A stretch of 64,000 bases of DNA from Bacillus pumilus (GTDB lineage: Bacteria > Bacillota > Bacilli > Bacillales > Bacillaceae). Every line of letters begins with the position of its first letter. Position 1 is the first letter of the stretch. A program made the position numbers and the translations under genes. This document shows positions 19,115-28,212 of this stretch, piece by piece. The stretch lies in NCBI RefSeq assembly GCF_024498355.1, contig NZ_CP101833.1:911001-975000 (forward strand), in the 5' to 3' direction. The notes beneath the pieces are model-generated. The model saw only the letters and a list, made by a program, of their open reading frames with translations, did no database searches and was not told the origin of the DNA.

Positions 19115-19465
19115 GTGAGATTAATGAAAGCTGCTACAGACCTGCAGGAGCAGGCAATTGAAGAAATATCAAAGGATGTTGAAGATCTTTTATCCCATGT
19201 TGTCAATGAAGAGCAGCAGGAAGCGCTTCAAAAACAGCGCCCGCTTACATTCATTGATGGGGTTTATAACGGGACGATGGATGATGCTTTTCGTATTTTA
19301 TCGGGTCTTCAGCTATTACATACCATTATTTTAAAACCTAAACGTCATGTAACAAAACAAGATCGTGAGTTATTCGAGCGGAACCGTGAGCAGGTCAATG
19401 CGTGCGGCTTTTCTTTTCCGTTTGACTTAGACGATTTTGTGAGCCGCCACCTTCAAAATGCGTAA
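19115..19465 (+). CDS. yhcU: YhcU, conserved hypothetical protein
   Basis: A 116-residue protein without signal peptide or membrane segment. The first part (about 5-45) is an acidic helix rich in Glu/Gln. The C-terminal part (FERNREQVNACGFSFPFDLDDF) is compact and well conserved in Bacillus to my recollection. Start is GTG at 19115 with GAGAGGT nine bases upstream; ATG at 19124 is an alternative. Function unknown. The gene is identified by position between yhcT and yhcW. Confidence 0.75.
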   Translation: MRLMKAATDLQEQAIEEISKDVEDLLSHVVNEEQQEALQKQRPLTFIDGVYNGTMDDAFRILSGLQLLHTIILKPKRHVTKQDRELFERNREQVNACGFSFPFDLDDFVSRHLQNA

Positions 19466-19774
19466 AAGTTGGTGTGAACTTCCTTGTTAACTTACAAGGT
19501 GGTCGCACATACTATTTTTAAGGGAACGGAGAAACCTTCAAAATCTGTAATACCAAACCCGCTCTTTTTCAACATTGCTTATTTCTCCACGAATCGGAGC
19601 GCTTGGACCTCTTGCAGAATGTATCGAACATGATAGGAGCCTGACAAAACGATGCAGGCTCCTTTTATACATAATCATTTTAGCAGACATTCATCTTTGA
19701 AAGTCAATTTTATTCACGATATGATAGCAGTGAGTATCATGTTTCAGACTTTCGTAAAAAAAGGAGTGGCCTCG
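19466..19774 (+). other. Gap between yhcU and yhcW; yhcV absent
   Basis: B. subtilis carries the CBS-domain gene yhcV here. No frame in this stretch shows a CBS motif. An imperfect hairpin at about 19480-19515 may end yhcU. A terminator at 19635-19666 ends an otherwise unassigned stretch, which may be the remains of a lost gene. The frame over 19570-19650 gives a short protein-like run, too short to assign. Confidence 0.5.
19635..19666 (+). terminator. Orphan terminator
   Basis: A 9-bp stem (AGGAGCCTG / CAGGCTCCT) followed by TTTT. No intact gene ends just before it; the nearest upstream stop codon is that of yhcU, 170 bp away. Confidence 0.65.
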
Positions 19775-20440
19775 TTGGTAAAGGCGATTATATTTGATTT
19801 TGACGGATTAATTTTAGATACAGAAACACATGAATATGAAGTTTTACAGGAAATGTTTGCGGAGCATGAATCGGAGCTGCCTCTTTCTGTATGGGGTAAT
19901 GTGATTGGGACGCAGGCAGGCTTTAAGCCATTTGAATATTTGGAAGAGCAGTTAGGGAAGACGCTAGATCATGAGGCTCTCACAGCGGACCGGCGTTCCC
20001 GTTTTCAAAAGAGAATGAAGGACGAATCAGCAAGACCAGGCGTAGAAGTTTATTTAGAAGCAGCTAAGGAGCTAGGGATTAAGATTGGACTTGCCTCCAG
20101 CTCAGATTATAAATGGGTGTCTGATCACCTGAAGCAAATTGGTCTTTTCGATTACTTTGAATGTATCCGCACGGCTGATGATGTGGAAGAAGTCAAACCA
20201 AATCCAGAACTTTATTTGCAAACCGCAAGCTGCTTAGGTGTAGAGCCGAAAGATTGCGTGGCATTTGAGGATTCTGTGAATGGCTCAGTTGCTGCCAAAC
20301 GAGCAGGCATGAAATGTGTCATCGTGCCAAACAAAGTGACGAGCACGCTGCAATTTGAAGAATATGATGTCAGATTAGAATCCATGGCTGAAATCGAATT
20401 GCTCCAGCTATTCCATCAGCTTGAAAAAGAGGACCAGTAA
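19775..20440 (+). CDS. yhcW: YhcW, HAD-superfamily beta-phosphoglucomutase-like phosphatase
   Basis: A 221-residue HAD hydrolase. Motif I is DFDGLILDTE near the N-terminus, motif II lies in LASSSDY, motif III Lys in EVKPNPELY and motif IV in FEDSVNGS. The order and the helical cap after motif I match the PGMB-like phosphatases. The start is TTG at 19775 behind AAGGAG with 8 bp spacing, giving the usual family length; the longer in-frame ATG starts have no ribosome-binding site. yhcX follows 15 bp downstream, so the two are cotranscribed. Substrate unknown. Confidence 0.9.
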   Translation: MVKAIIFDFDGLILDTETHEYEVLQEMFAEHESELPLSVWGNVIGTQAGFKPFEYLEEQLGKTLDHEALTADRRSRFQKRMKDESARPGVEVYLEAAKELGIKIGLASSSDYKWVSDHLKQIGLFDYFECIRTADDVEEVKPNPELYLQTASCLGVEPKDCVAFEDSVNGSVAAKRAGMKCVIVPNKVTSTLQFEEYDVRLESMAEIELLQLFHQLEKEDQ

Positions 20441-20455
20441 GGGGGCAAAGACGTC

Positions 20456-21994
20456 ATGGCAGAAAAACTAGATTTAACGCGTTTTGAAAAAAGAATGGTG
20501 ATCCGTAATATCAGGGAAGAAGATATTGACCGAATCATTGCGCTGCAAGAGGTATGCTTTCCGGGCATGGATCCTTGGAAACGAGAGCATCTTGAAAGTC
20601 ATCTCGAGCATTTTCCGGAAGGACAGTTTTGTGCGGAATTTGAGGGAGAAATCATTGGCTCTTGTTCAAGTTTATTAATTAACTTTGATGAATACGATGA
20701 TCGGCACACTTGGCAGGACATTACAGATGATGGGTACATCACGAATCATAATCCAGATGGAATGAACATGTATGGAATCGAAGTGATGGTTAGTCCTGAG
20801 TACCGCCGCATGAAAATTGGTCATCGTTTGTATGAAGCTAGAAAAGATTTAGCGAGAAGATTAAATTTAAAAAGCATCATCATTGGCGGACGTATCCCGA
20901 ATTATCATAAATATCAACAGGAAATGACGCCTCGCCAATATGTGGAGCAGGTGATGCTCCACCAAATTTATGATCCAGTTTTATCTTTTCAGCTGTTAAA
21001 TGAATTTAGTCTCATGCGGATCAATCCGAATTACTTGCCGGATGATAAAGCGTCTAGCACATATGCGACGTTAATGGAATGGAACAATGTCGATTATCGT
21101 CCGCAATCGAAAAGATATTATAAATCGGCCTTCCCGGTTCGAATTTGTGTGATTCAATATGCGATGAAACAAATTCATTCCTTTGAAGAATTTATGAATC
21201 AGGTGGAGTATTACGTTGATGTCGCATCAGATGCGTCGGCTGACTTTGCCGTTTTCCCAGAAATTTTCACGACACAGCTCATGTCTTATTTAGAAGAACG
21301 ATCACCAAGTCTTGCGGTACAACGGATCACGGAATATACCGAGGACTACATTAATTTGTTTACAGATCTCTCTGTGAAGTACAACATTAACATTATCGGT
21401 GGGTCCCACTTCGTTGAAGAGGAAGGGAAAATCTACAATATTGCGTATTTATTTAGACGTGATGGAACGATTGAAAAACAATATAAGCTCCACATCACAC
21501 CAAATGAAAGAAAATGGTGGGGAATTTCAAGCGGTGATCAAGTCCGTGTATTTGATACTGACTGCGGCAAAATTGCGATCCAAATTTGCTACGATATTGA
21601 ATTTCCTGAGCTTGCTCGGATTGCTGCTGACAAAGGAGCAAAAATTATTTTCACTCCGTTCTGTACAGAAGACCGCCAAGGCTATTTACGGGTGCGTTAC
21701 TGTGCACAGGCTAGAGCGGTTGAAAATCAGATTTATACAGTCATCTCTGGAACTGTCGGAAATCTTCCGCAAACCGAAAATATGGATGTCCAATATGCAC
21801 AATCTGCTATTTTTGCCCCTTCTGACTTTGAATTTGCAAGAGATGGGATTGTAGGAGAATGTAATCCAAATATTGAAATGGTTGTCGTTGGTGATGTTGA
21901 TTTAGAAATTTTGAGAAGACAGCGGCAAGATGGAACGGTACGTCAGCTGAAAGACCGTAGAAGAGATGTGTATCATATTGAATATAAGAAATAA
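20456..21994 (+). CDS. yhcX: YhcX, GNAT acetyltransferase fused to a nitrilase-family amidohydrolase
   Basis: A 512-residue two-domain protein. Residues about 10-150 are a GNAT N-acetyltransferase fold (VMVSPEYRRMKIGHRLYEAR is the acetyl-CoA loop). Residues about 220-505 are a carbon-nitrogen hydrolase with the Glu-Lys-Cys triad in FPEIFT, YKLHITPNE and IQICYDIEFPE. The fusion is the normal YhcX architecture. Start ATG at 20456 follows AAGGGGG. It is predicted to act on a small amide or nitrile-like substrate; the real one is unknown. Confidence 0.93.
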   Translation: MAEKLDLTRFEKRMVIRNIREEDIDRIIALQEVCFPGMDPWKREHLESHLEHFPEGQFCAEFEGEIIGSCSSLLINFDEYDDRHTWQDITDDGYITNHNPDGMNMYGIEVMVSPEYRRMKIGHRLYEARKDLARRLNLKSIIIGGRIPNYHKYQQEMTPRQYVEQVMLHQIYDPVLSFQLLNEFSLMRINPNYLPDDKASSTYATLMEWNNVDYRPQSKRYYKSAFPVRICVIQYAMKQIHSFEEFMNQVEYYVDVASDASADFAVFPEIFTTQLMSYLEERSPSLAVQRITEYTEDYINLFTDLSVKYNINIIGGSHFVEEEGKIYNIAYLFRRDGTIEKQYKLHITPNERKWWGISSGDQVRVFDTDCGKIAIQICYDIEFPELARIAADKGAKIIFTPFCTEDRQGYLRVRYCAQARAVENQIYTVISGTVGNLPQTENMDVQYAQSAIFAPSDFEFARDGIVGECNPNIEMVVVGDVDLEILRRQRQDGTVRQLKDRRRDVYHIEYKK

Positions 21995-22001
21995 TGAAAA
22001 G

Positions 22002-22035
22002 AAGCGCCCCGTTATGATGCGAGGCGCTTGTTGTT
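22002..22035. terminator. Weak terminator-like hairpin between yhcX and the next gene
   Basis: AAGCGCC and GGCGCTT form a 7-bp stem with a 14-base loop between convergent stop codons. T residues are interrupted, so efficiency is uncertain. Confidence 0.5.
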
Positions 22036-22039
22036 ATGT

Positions 22040-22456
22040 TTACATTTTCTTTAATGCTGATGTAGCAATGTGAGCAAAGCTTTTGGCAGCTAAAAATGGA
22101 ACACCTGATTTGATCAGAGATTGATAAATCGTTTTATCTACCTGCTTCCATGTAAGAGCCGGTTCTTCTAAAAGACTTTTTAAATCAGGTCCTACATGTT
22201 GATTGAAAAACTGTTCAAATTGTTCACGCTTTTCTTGTCCTGCAATCAATTCTAATTTTTGTAACCATTTTTCTTGTTTTTGAAAAGATTGTTCAATGTT
22301 TTGTTTAATTGTGTCTGTGATTGAAGGAAGCTGAAAATCACTCTCTGTTGTGACCTGCTTAGTTTGAATAGATGCAGCATCAGCTGTCTGTGTCAATGGT
22401 GAAGCGAATAAAAGGACAGTAGTGGAGAGCATCAAAGATTTTGCGATTGTTTTCAT
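22040..22456 (-). CDS. Small secreted protein of unknown function
   Basis: A 138-residue protein with a clear Sec signal peptide ending in TADA before ASIQT (cleavage about residue 28). The mature part is helical, rich in Gln, Lys and Glu (SFQKQEKWLQKLELIAGQEKREQFEQFF), with no Cys. Start ATG at 22456 follows CTAGGAGGT. I do not recognise the family, and it has no counterpart here in the B. subtilis order. It may be an exported helical protein acting in the wall or medium. Confidence 0.8.
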   Translation of the reverse strand: MKTIAKSLMLSTTVLLFASPLTQTADAASIQTKQVTTESDFQLPSITDTIKQNIEQSFQKQEKWLQKLELIAGQEKREQFEQFFNQHVGPDLKSLLEEPALTWKQVDKTIYQSLIKSGVPFLAAKSFAHIATSALKKM

Positions 22457-22623
22457 AATGAAAACCTCCTAGTTCATTTAGTATTGTGTTCGAGATTCAT
22501 TATACATTTTTGTTAAAATAAGGTAATGGGTCTTGACGCTTATTTTTTCATGTGACAAAGGGATGCCGAAGCAAAAGACGAATATACTGGAATGGAGATC
22601 ATCGGTTCAAAAAGGAGAGGAAT

Positions 22624-23040
22624 ATGGGACGACAATCGAAACATTTGTATATCAACTTGCCGGTAAAGCATGTGAAGGAATCAAGGGTTTTTTTTGAGCA
22701 GCTGGGCTTTGACTTCCAACAGCAGTTTACGAATGATCAGACCGCTTGCTTGGTCATTGACGACACGATCACTGTCATGCTGTTATCCCTTAAGCATTTT
22801 CAATCCATTTCAGAGAAACAATTGGTCGATGCAAAGCAGGCATCTGAGGTGATTATCTCGATGCGGGTCGATTCAAGAGAAGAGGTTGATGAGCTGGTAG
22901 AGCAAGCGATTGCAGCAGGCGGTTCGCCGTTTAAGGAAAAGCAGGATCATGATTTCATGTATGGATGGAGCTTTCAGGATCTTGATGGTCATTTGTGGGA
23001 AGTGTTCTATATGGATGAGGAGAGAAGCGGCCTTTCATAA
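22624..23040 (+). CDS. VOC (glyoxalase/bleomycin-resistance) superfamily protein
   Basis: A 138-residue protein with paired beta-alpha-beta-beta-beta modules. The second module ends in FQDLDGHLWEVFYMDEE, the characteristic VOC motif with the metal-ligand Glu. The first module begins LYINLPVKHVKESRVFFEQLGF. An ATG at 22624 follows AAAAGGAGAGG. Such single-domain proteins are often called lactoylglutathione-lyase-like; activity cannot be inferred. It stands between a secreted protein and a transporter, with no clear operon. Confidence 0.85.
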   Translation: MGRQSKHLYINLPVKHVKESRVFFEQLGFDFQQQFTNDQTACLVIDDTITVMLLSLKHFQSISEKQLVDAKQASEVIISMRVDSREEVDELVEQAIAAGGSPFKEKQDHDFMYGWSFQDLDGHLWEVFYMDEERSGLS

Positions 23041-23128
23041 GGGTGCTTCTTTTTTATTGTTTATCAGTGGTATGATAATGAGGAAGCAACAGGAATAAGG
23101 AATTCATCTAGAGAAAAGTAGGTGCAGC

Positions 23129-24046
23129 ATGGAGTTTTTACTTGTCTTAATGCCAGTGTTCGGCATTTTCCTCATAGGGTATATCGGGCAGAAGGCAATT
23201 GGTTTTGACATACATACGCTCTCATCAATGTCTTTATATTTAATGTCACCATTTCTTGCGTTTGAAACCTTTTATCAAAACAAAGTATCGATGGACTATG
23301 TGTACCTGTCCATTTTTGTCGTAGGGCTTTGCCTTTCACTTGTTTTATGTGTCTTCATTTTATCTCGGATTTATGGTTATTCGAATGAAACGTATTGTGC
23401 CATGATTCTGTCGTCAGCATTTATGAATAATGGGAATTACGGTACGCCCGTTGTCCTGCTTGTTTTCGGAGCAGCTGGCTTAGATATAGCAATCGTTTTA
23501 ATGGTTCTTCAGCAGCTTGTCATGAGTACAATCGGCATGTATTATGCAGCCAAGGGCGGAGAGGATGCGGGAAATCTAAGGGTCGTTTTGAAAAAAGTGC
23601 TGCGGATGCCGGTTGCTTATGGGGCACTCATCGGTCTATTATTTCAGCTGATTGACCTTTCATTACCTAAAGAGCTTATGACGGGTGTTCAGCTTGTTGG
23701 GGATGCGGCCATACCGACGATTATGCTCATTTTAGGCATGCAGCTGGCAGTGATTTCTTTTAAACAAGTGGAGTATCGAAATATTTCCTATGCTGTGCTG
23801 TTGAAGCTGTTTATCTCACCACTGATCGCATTCGGCTTTACGCTCATTTTACCGGTAGATGATTTGGTGAAACAAATTATGGTCTTAGTTGCAGCCATGC
23901 CGACAGCAGCGAATACAACGCTGATGGCTGTACAATTTCGAACGAAGCCTGAGTTTGTCTCAAGCACAACGTTTCTCAGTACAATCTTAAGTATCGTCAC
24001 TTTACCTGTTTTATTATGGATTTTATCCATGCACCCTCTGGGATAG
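23129..24046 (+). CDS. AEC-family (auxin efflux carrier type) transporter
   Basis: A 305-residue membrane protein with about ten hydrophobic segments in two halves. NNGNYGTPVVLL after about residue 98 is the conserved AEC motif, and PTAANTTLMA (about residue 255) is its C-terminal match. Members move organic acids, amino acids or related anions. ATG at 23129. The PucR-family regulator gene starts 28 bp downstream, so they are probably cotranscribed, and aminotransferase gene yhxA follows. The trio is absent as a unit from the B. subtilis order. Confidence 0.87.
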   Translation: MEFLLVLMPVFGIFLIGYIGQKAIGFDIHTLSSMSLYLMSPFLAFETFYQNKVSMDYVYLSIFVVGLCLSLVLCVFILSRIYGYSNETYCAMILSSAFMNNGNYGTPVVLLVFGAAGLDIAIVLMVLQQLVMSTIGMYYAAKGGEDAGNLRVVLKKVLRMPVAYGALIGLLFQLIDLSLPKELMTGVQLVGDAAIPTIMLILGMQLAVISFKQVEYRNISYAVLLKLFISPLIAFGFTLILPVDDLVKQIMVLVAAMPTAANTTLMAVQFRTKPEFVSSTTFLSTILSIVTLPVLLWILSMHPLG

Positions 24047-24074
24047 GGGACGGCAAACAAAGGGGGACATATGA

Positions 24075-25667
24075 ATGAATACAGATGTTCATTTTCAAGT
24101 GAGTGATGTGTTGAAAACGAAGTATTTTACGCATGCGAAAGTATTAGCTGGGGAAAAGGGACTGTTTCGGCAGGTCAAATGGATACATGTGTTAGAAGTG
24201 CCTGCTGTAGAGGATTTGTTAAATGGAGGCGAGCTTATATTAACAACGGCCGCAGGTTTCCATGATCAATTGGATGTGTTTAAAGAGTTTTTAAGGCAGC
24301 TGATTGACTCAGGTGCAGCCGGCTTGTGTATTGAATTTGTTCCGCTGCGCTTCGATGTGCCGGAAGAACTGATGGCCTATGCAGAAGAAAGAGATTTTCC
24401 ACTTATTCTGTTTACAAAAGAAGTGAAATTCGTCAACATCACGCAGCATCTTCATACGATGATGATCGAGCGCCAGTATCAAATGATGGCCGACTTAGAA
24501 GCACTATCATCAAAGCTGAATGAGCTTTTACTGACACCTCATCCGCAGATGGATATTTTAGATCAAGTGTATCAGCACTTAAGAGGAATTCTTTTACTCA
24601 TACCCGTTCAAGGCGAGCCGATTATTTTATGTGATTCTTCCAAACAAACTGAAGAGCTTGTCATGAATTATTTGCAGTATGCTTCCTTGCCAAAAGGATA
24701 CGAAGTGACTCAAAAACAAGTCCTCGCACTCAAACAGACATTTGCAGATCTTGTGCTCATTCATCAATCGAACACACTCTCAGAATTTGAACTGCTCGTG
24801 ATGGATAAGGGAGCGAATGCCCTTGCCCAGCAAACCTTAAGAGAGCTTTATACTGAAGAACTGAAGAAGACAAAAGAGAATGAATGGCTGCAAAAATGGT
24901 TCCAAGAAGAGCATACAGAAAGAGACATTTTAGAGCATCTTGAAGAAACGGAAGGACTGAAAAAACCAACCGGCTGTGTAGTCATGCTCTTTCAAAAACA
25001 TCATCAAATCGAAGAAATTGCAGGAAATCTTTACTTTCTCGTATCTTGCCGTTCCATCTTTCAGCGTGCCGGTTTCCATCTGATCGCTTATGAGCATCAA
25101 GGACAAACCTTGTTTATTTTATTGAACACGAGAAAGGTAGAGGACTGGAAGGAGCGAGTAGAGAAGGCAGCAAATGAAATGAGGCAATTATATGATCGTG
25201 AGCAGCCTCGCGGAACCGTAATCAATTTTGGCATCGGTCAATATTGTGAACAGTTTTTGCATATGAGAAAAAGCTTTCAAGCAGCGAAAGAAGTGCTCCA
25301 TTTAAAAAAAGTAATGCCGCACCGAGTGGAAAGCCCGTTTTATCAAGATTTACATCTGCTCCGTCTCATGCCTGTTATGAAGGAAAGCGGTCTATTAGAA
25401 TGCATGGTAAAGGAGTATTTAGAGCCGGTGATTTTATATGATAAGCAAAATAACGGGAGGCTCTATCAAACGCTGAATATCTTTTTGCAGACGAACGGAT
25501 CTAAAAAAGAAACAGCAAGCCAGCTCTATATTGTCAGGCAGACACTTTATCATAGATTGGATAAATTGCATGCTTTGCTTGGAGAGGATATGATGCAAGC
25601 ACCGAAACGCCAGGCGCTTGAATTTGCGATTCTTGCTTATGAATTTTTGCAAGGGAATCGCCGTTAA
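24075..25667 (+). CDS. PucR-family transcriptional regulator
   Basis: A 530-residue regulator. Residues about 8-125 are the N-terminal PucR domain (VLAGEKGLFRQVKWIHVLEVP, GGELILTT). A central degenerate GGDEF-like region follows (about 290-410), and a C-terminal PucR-type helix-turn-helix (about 455-525: SKKETASQLYIVRQTLYHRLDKL). These proteins usually activate catabolic genes in response to nitrogen compounds. ATG at 24075 follows AAAGGGGG. Located between an AEC transporter and aminotransferase yhxA, it likely controls one or both. The effector is unknown. Confidence 0.9.
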   Translation: MNTDVHFQVSDVLKTKYFTHAKVLAGEKGLFRQVKWIHVLEVPAVEDLLNGGELILTTAAGFHDQLDVFKEFLRQLIDSGAAGLCIEFVPLRFDVPEELMAYAEERDFPLILFTKEVKFVNITQHLHTMMIERQYQMMADLEALSSKLNELLLTPHPQMDILDQVYQHLRGILLLIPVQGEPIILCDSSKQTEELVMNYLQYASLPKGYEVTQKQVLALKQTFADLVLIHQSNTLSEFELLVMDKGANALAQQTLRELYTEELKKTKENEWLQKWFQEEHTERDILEHLEETEGLKKPTGCVVMLFQKHHQIEEIAGNLYFLVSCRSIFQRAGFHLIAYEHQGQTLFILLNTRKVEDWKERVEKAANEMRQLYDREQPRGTVINFGIGQYCEQFLHMRKSFQAAKEVLHLKKVMPHRVESPFYQDLHLLRLMPVMKESGLLECMVKEYLEPVILYDKQNNGRLYQTLNIFLQTNGSKKETASQLYIVRQTLYHRLDKLHALLGEDMMQAPKRQALEFAILAYEFLQGNRR

Positions 25668-25916
25668 TGAGATTTGTTAGATTTACGAATGCAGCAAGTA
25701 GAATGTCTTATGGTTCTTTTCAATCAGTTGACGATCTGTCTAATGTAATCTGCCCGGCCCCTTTTTTATAATGAAAGTAACAATTGGTCTCTCTTAGAGG
25801 CGGCCTTGTTTCAGTTTCATATGCCTCACTTTTCATCCATATAATGAATGAAGAGGCAATGTACTGTACTGGTCTAAGCTTCTTTAATGATGAAAACGGA
25901 TACATGGGGGCGTGGG

Positions 25917-27260
25917 ATGATGAAAATACATGAGCAAGCTCAAAATCTTCAGGCAAAAGATGATCAGTTGATCTGGCATCATATGAAAGGGACAAACAAA
26001 GAAAATGAAAGCATGGTCATTCACGAGGCAGAAGGCGCATGGGTGACAGATATTTATGGGAATCGATATTTAGACGGGATGTCAGGCCTTTGGTGTGTAA
26101 ATGCCGGATATGGCCGAAAAGAGCTTGCAGAAGCGGCGTATAAGCAATTAAATACGATGCCTTACTATCCGCTTACACAAAGCCATGTACCAGCTATTCA
26201 GCTGGCTGAGAAGCTAAGTGAATGGCTTGGGGGTGACTATGTCATCTTCTTTTCCAACAGCGGTTCTGAAGCCAATGAAACCGCATTTAAGATTGCAAAA
26301 CAATATCATGCGCAAAAGGGAGAAAGTACACGAACAAAATTCATCTCCCGATATCGATCGTATCACGGCAATACAGCAGCAGCTCTTGCTGCAACGGGTC
26401 AAGCGCAGCGTAAATATAAATATGAACCATTAGGGCAGGGCTTCATCCACGTCGCGCCTCCTGATCTGTATCGGCATCCAGAGGACCAAGAGAATTTGGC
26501 AAGTGCTGCTGCGATTGATCAAGCGATGACGTGGGAATTAAGTGAGACCATTGCTGGGGTCATCATGGAGCCGATTATTACGGGAGGCGGTATCCTAATG
26601 CCGCCAAAAGGGTATTTGAAAAAGGTCAAAGACATCTGTGAAGCTCATGGAGCGCTCCTCATCGTGGATGAAGTGATATGCGGCTTTGGCCGAACAGGAA
26701 AGCGGTTTGGTTTTATGCATGAGGAAGTGAAGCCAGATATCATTACGATGGCAAAAGGGATCACAAGCGGCTATTTACCGCTTTCTGCCACATGCGTCAA
26801 ACGGGAAATCTATGAAGCCTATACAGGAGAAGATACGTATGACCGGCTGCGTCATGTCAATACATTTGGCGGTCACCCTGCTTCCTGTGCGGTTGCAGTT
26901 GCCAACCTAAATATCATAGAAAATGAGCAATTAGTGGAACGTTCTGACACACTTGGTCGAGACATGCTCGAACGTTTGCAAGGGTTAAAAGAACATCCAT
27001 TTGTCGGTGATGTCAGAGGAAAAGGCTTGCTGTTTGGGGTTGAGCTTGTGCAGGATCAACAGTCAAAAAAGCCAGCTGATCCTAGTGTTGTCGGTCAATT
27101 GATTGCAGAATGTAAAAAACGCGGTTTAATCATTGGGAAAAATGGTGATACGGCCGCTGGCTATAATAACGTTGCCCAGCTTGCACCACCACTAAATATT
27201 ACAGACGAAGACGCGGCATTTATCATCAACACCTTAAAAGAAAGCATGGCACAGCTATAG
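25917..27260 (+). CDS. yhxA: YhxA, class III PLP-dependent aminotransferase
   Basis: A 447-residue aminotransferase of the omega-amino-acid type. FFSNSGSEANETAFK binds the PLP phosphate, LLIVDEVICGFGRTG carries the ring-stacking Asp, and TMAKGITSGYLPL contains the Schiff-base Lys (about residue 285). Start at 25917 or 25920 (ATGATG) after GGGGCGTGGG; an earlier ATG at 25887 lacks a good site. The preceding PucR regulator and AEC transporter suggest use of an amino compound as nitrogen source. Gene order yhxA-glpP is as in B. subtilis. Confidence 0.92.
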   Translation: MMKIHEQAQNLQAKDDQLIWHHMKGTNKENESMVIHEAEGAWVTDIYGNRYLDGMSGLWCVNAGYGRKELAEAAYKQLNTMPYYPLTQSHVPAIQLAEKLSEWLGGDYVIFFSNSGSEANETAFKIAKQYHAQKGESTRTKFISRYRSYHGNTAAALAATGQAQRKYKYEPLGQGFIHVAPPDLYRHPEDQENLASAAAIDQAMTWELSETIAGVIMEPIITGGGILMPPKGYLKKVKDICEAHGALLIVDEVICGFGRTGKRFGFMHEEVKPDIITMAKGITSGYLPLSATCVKREIYEAYTGEDTYDRLRHVNTFGGHPASCAVAVANLNIIENEQLVERSDTLGRDMLERLQGLKEHPFVGDVRGKGLLFGVELVQDQQSKKPADPSVVGQLIAECKKRGLIIGKNGDTAAGYNNVAQLAPPLNITDEDAAFIINTLKESMAQL

Positions 27261-27284
27261 CAGAGAGACTTCTCTGCTTTTTTC
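27258..27284 (+). terminator. Terminator of yhxA
   Basis: An 8-bp stem (AGCAGAGA / TCTCTGCT) and six T residues, overlapping the stop codon. Confidence 0.8.
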
Positions 27285-27439
27285 TATGTGCGGGATCTAT
27301 TCATTCGACAAATAAGATATCTTCATCAAGTTGCTAGGTGAAACCTGCAATCGGGCACACTAGGTGTATTGAAAAAAAGAAGAGATTCTATTACTGTAAG
27401 GAGAAGGCTGAACCAATACACTTTAGAAGGAGACGGCAT

Positions 27440-27997
27440 ATGAGTTTTCATGATCAACCCATTTTACCTGCTGTTCGTAATATGAAGCAATTTGAGGAAT
27501 TTTTAAAAAGTCCATTTACATATGGAGTCTTACTTGATGTTCACTTAGGCAGGCTTAAGGGCATCATGAATGAGGCGAATGCCCATCACAAAAAAATGTT
27601 TGTCCATGTCGATCTCATTCACGGGATCAAACATGATGAATATGGAACGGAATTTATTTGTCAGGAAATGAAGCCGGCAGGAATTATTTCTACTAGGTCT
27701 TCTGTCATAGTGAAAGCTAAGCAAAAAAAGGTATATGCGATTCAGCGAATGTTTTTACTTGATACAAGTGCGATGGAAAAAAGCATGGAGTTTGTCGGGA
27801 AACATCGTCCGGATTTTATAGAAGTATTGCCGGGTGTCGTGCCAGATTTAATTACAGAAGTGCGCGAAAGAACGGGAATACCAATATTTGCAGGGGGATT
27901 TATCCGAACAAAAGAAGATGTGGAAAGAGCGCTTGAAGCAGGAGCAACAGCTGTGACGACATCGAATACAGACCTTTGGAAAGCATTCCAAAAGTGA
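27440..27997 (+). CDS. glpP: GlpP, glycerol-3-phosphate-responsive antiterminator
   Basis: A 185-residue RNA-binding TIM-barrel protein. It binds glycerol 3-phosphate and lets RNA polymerase pass the leader terminators of glpFK and glpD. Conserved segments include [23 protein letters not shown] and [11 protein letters not shown]. The start ATG at 27440 follows AGAAGGAGAC; an upstream in-frame extension to 27338 lacks a ribosome-binding site. Both expected target leaders are present downstream in this window. Confidence 0.95.
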   Translation: MSFHDQPILPAVRNMKQFEEFLKSPFTYGVLLDVHLGRLKGIMNEANAHHKKMFVHVDLIHGIKHDEYGTEFICQEMKPAGIISTRSSVIVKAKQKKVYAIQRMFLLDTSAMEKSMEFVGKHRPDFIEVLPGVVPDLITEVRERTGIPIFAGGFIRTKEDVERALEAGATAVTTSNTDLWKAFQK

Positions 27998-28020
27998 AAA
28001 AGATAAAATGTGAAAATTGA

Positions 28021-28049
28021 TTGACAACGTTTTCATCCTCTGATACTAT
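28021..28049 (+). promoter_or_regulatory. glpFK promoter with overlapping cre site
   Basis: TTGACA (28021-28026), a 17-bp spacer and TACTAT (28044-28049). Bases 28022-28035 (TGACAACGTTTTCA) match the CcpA cre consensus at all fixed positions but one and overlap the -35 box. This supports carbon catabolite repression of glycerol uptake, as known in B. subtilis. Confidence 0.8.
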
Positions 28050-28083
28050 AGCACTAAGTTAATATCATGTGATGGAGAAACGG

Positions 28084-28154
28084 AGATCCACAACAGCGCT
28101 TTACTAGGTGACAAATGACCCTGATGTAAAGTATGTTTGTTGTGGATCTTTTTT
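28084..28154 (+). terminator. GlpP-controlled leader terminator of glpFK
   Basis: Perfect 12-bp arms (AGATCCACAACA, 28084-28095, and TGTTGTGGATCT, 28138-28149) followed by a T run lie between the glpFK promoter and glpF. This is the leader terminator that GlpP with glycerol 3-phosphate overrides. Confidence 0.88.
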
Positions 28155-28212
28155 CTTTATCTTTTCTACACATTCATAGGGGATGGCAACTGAACCAGAG
28201 GAGGAATTTTTC

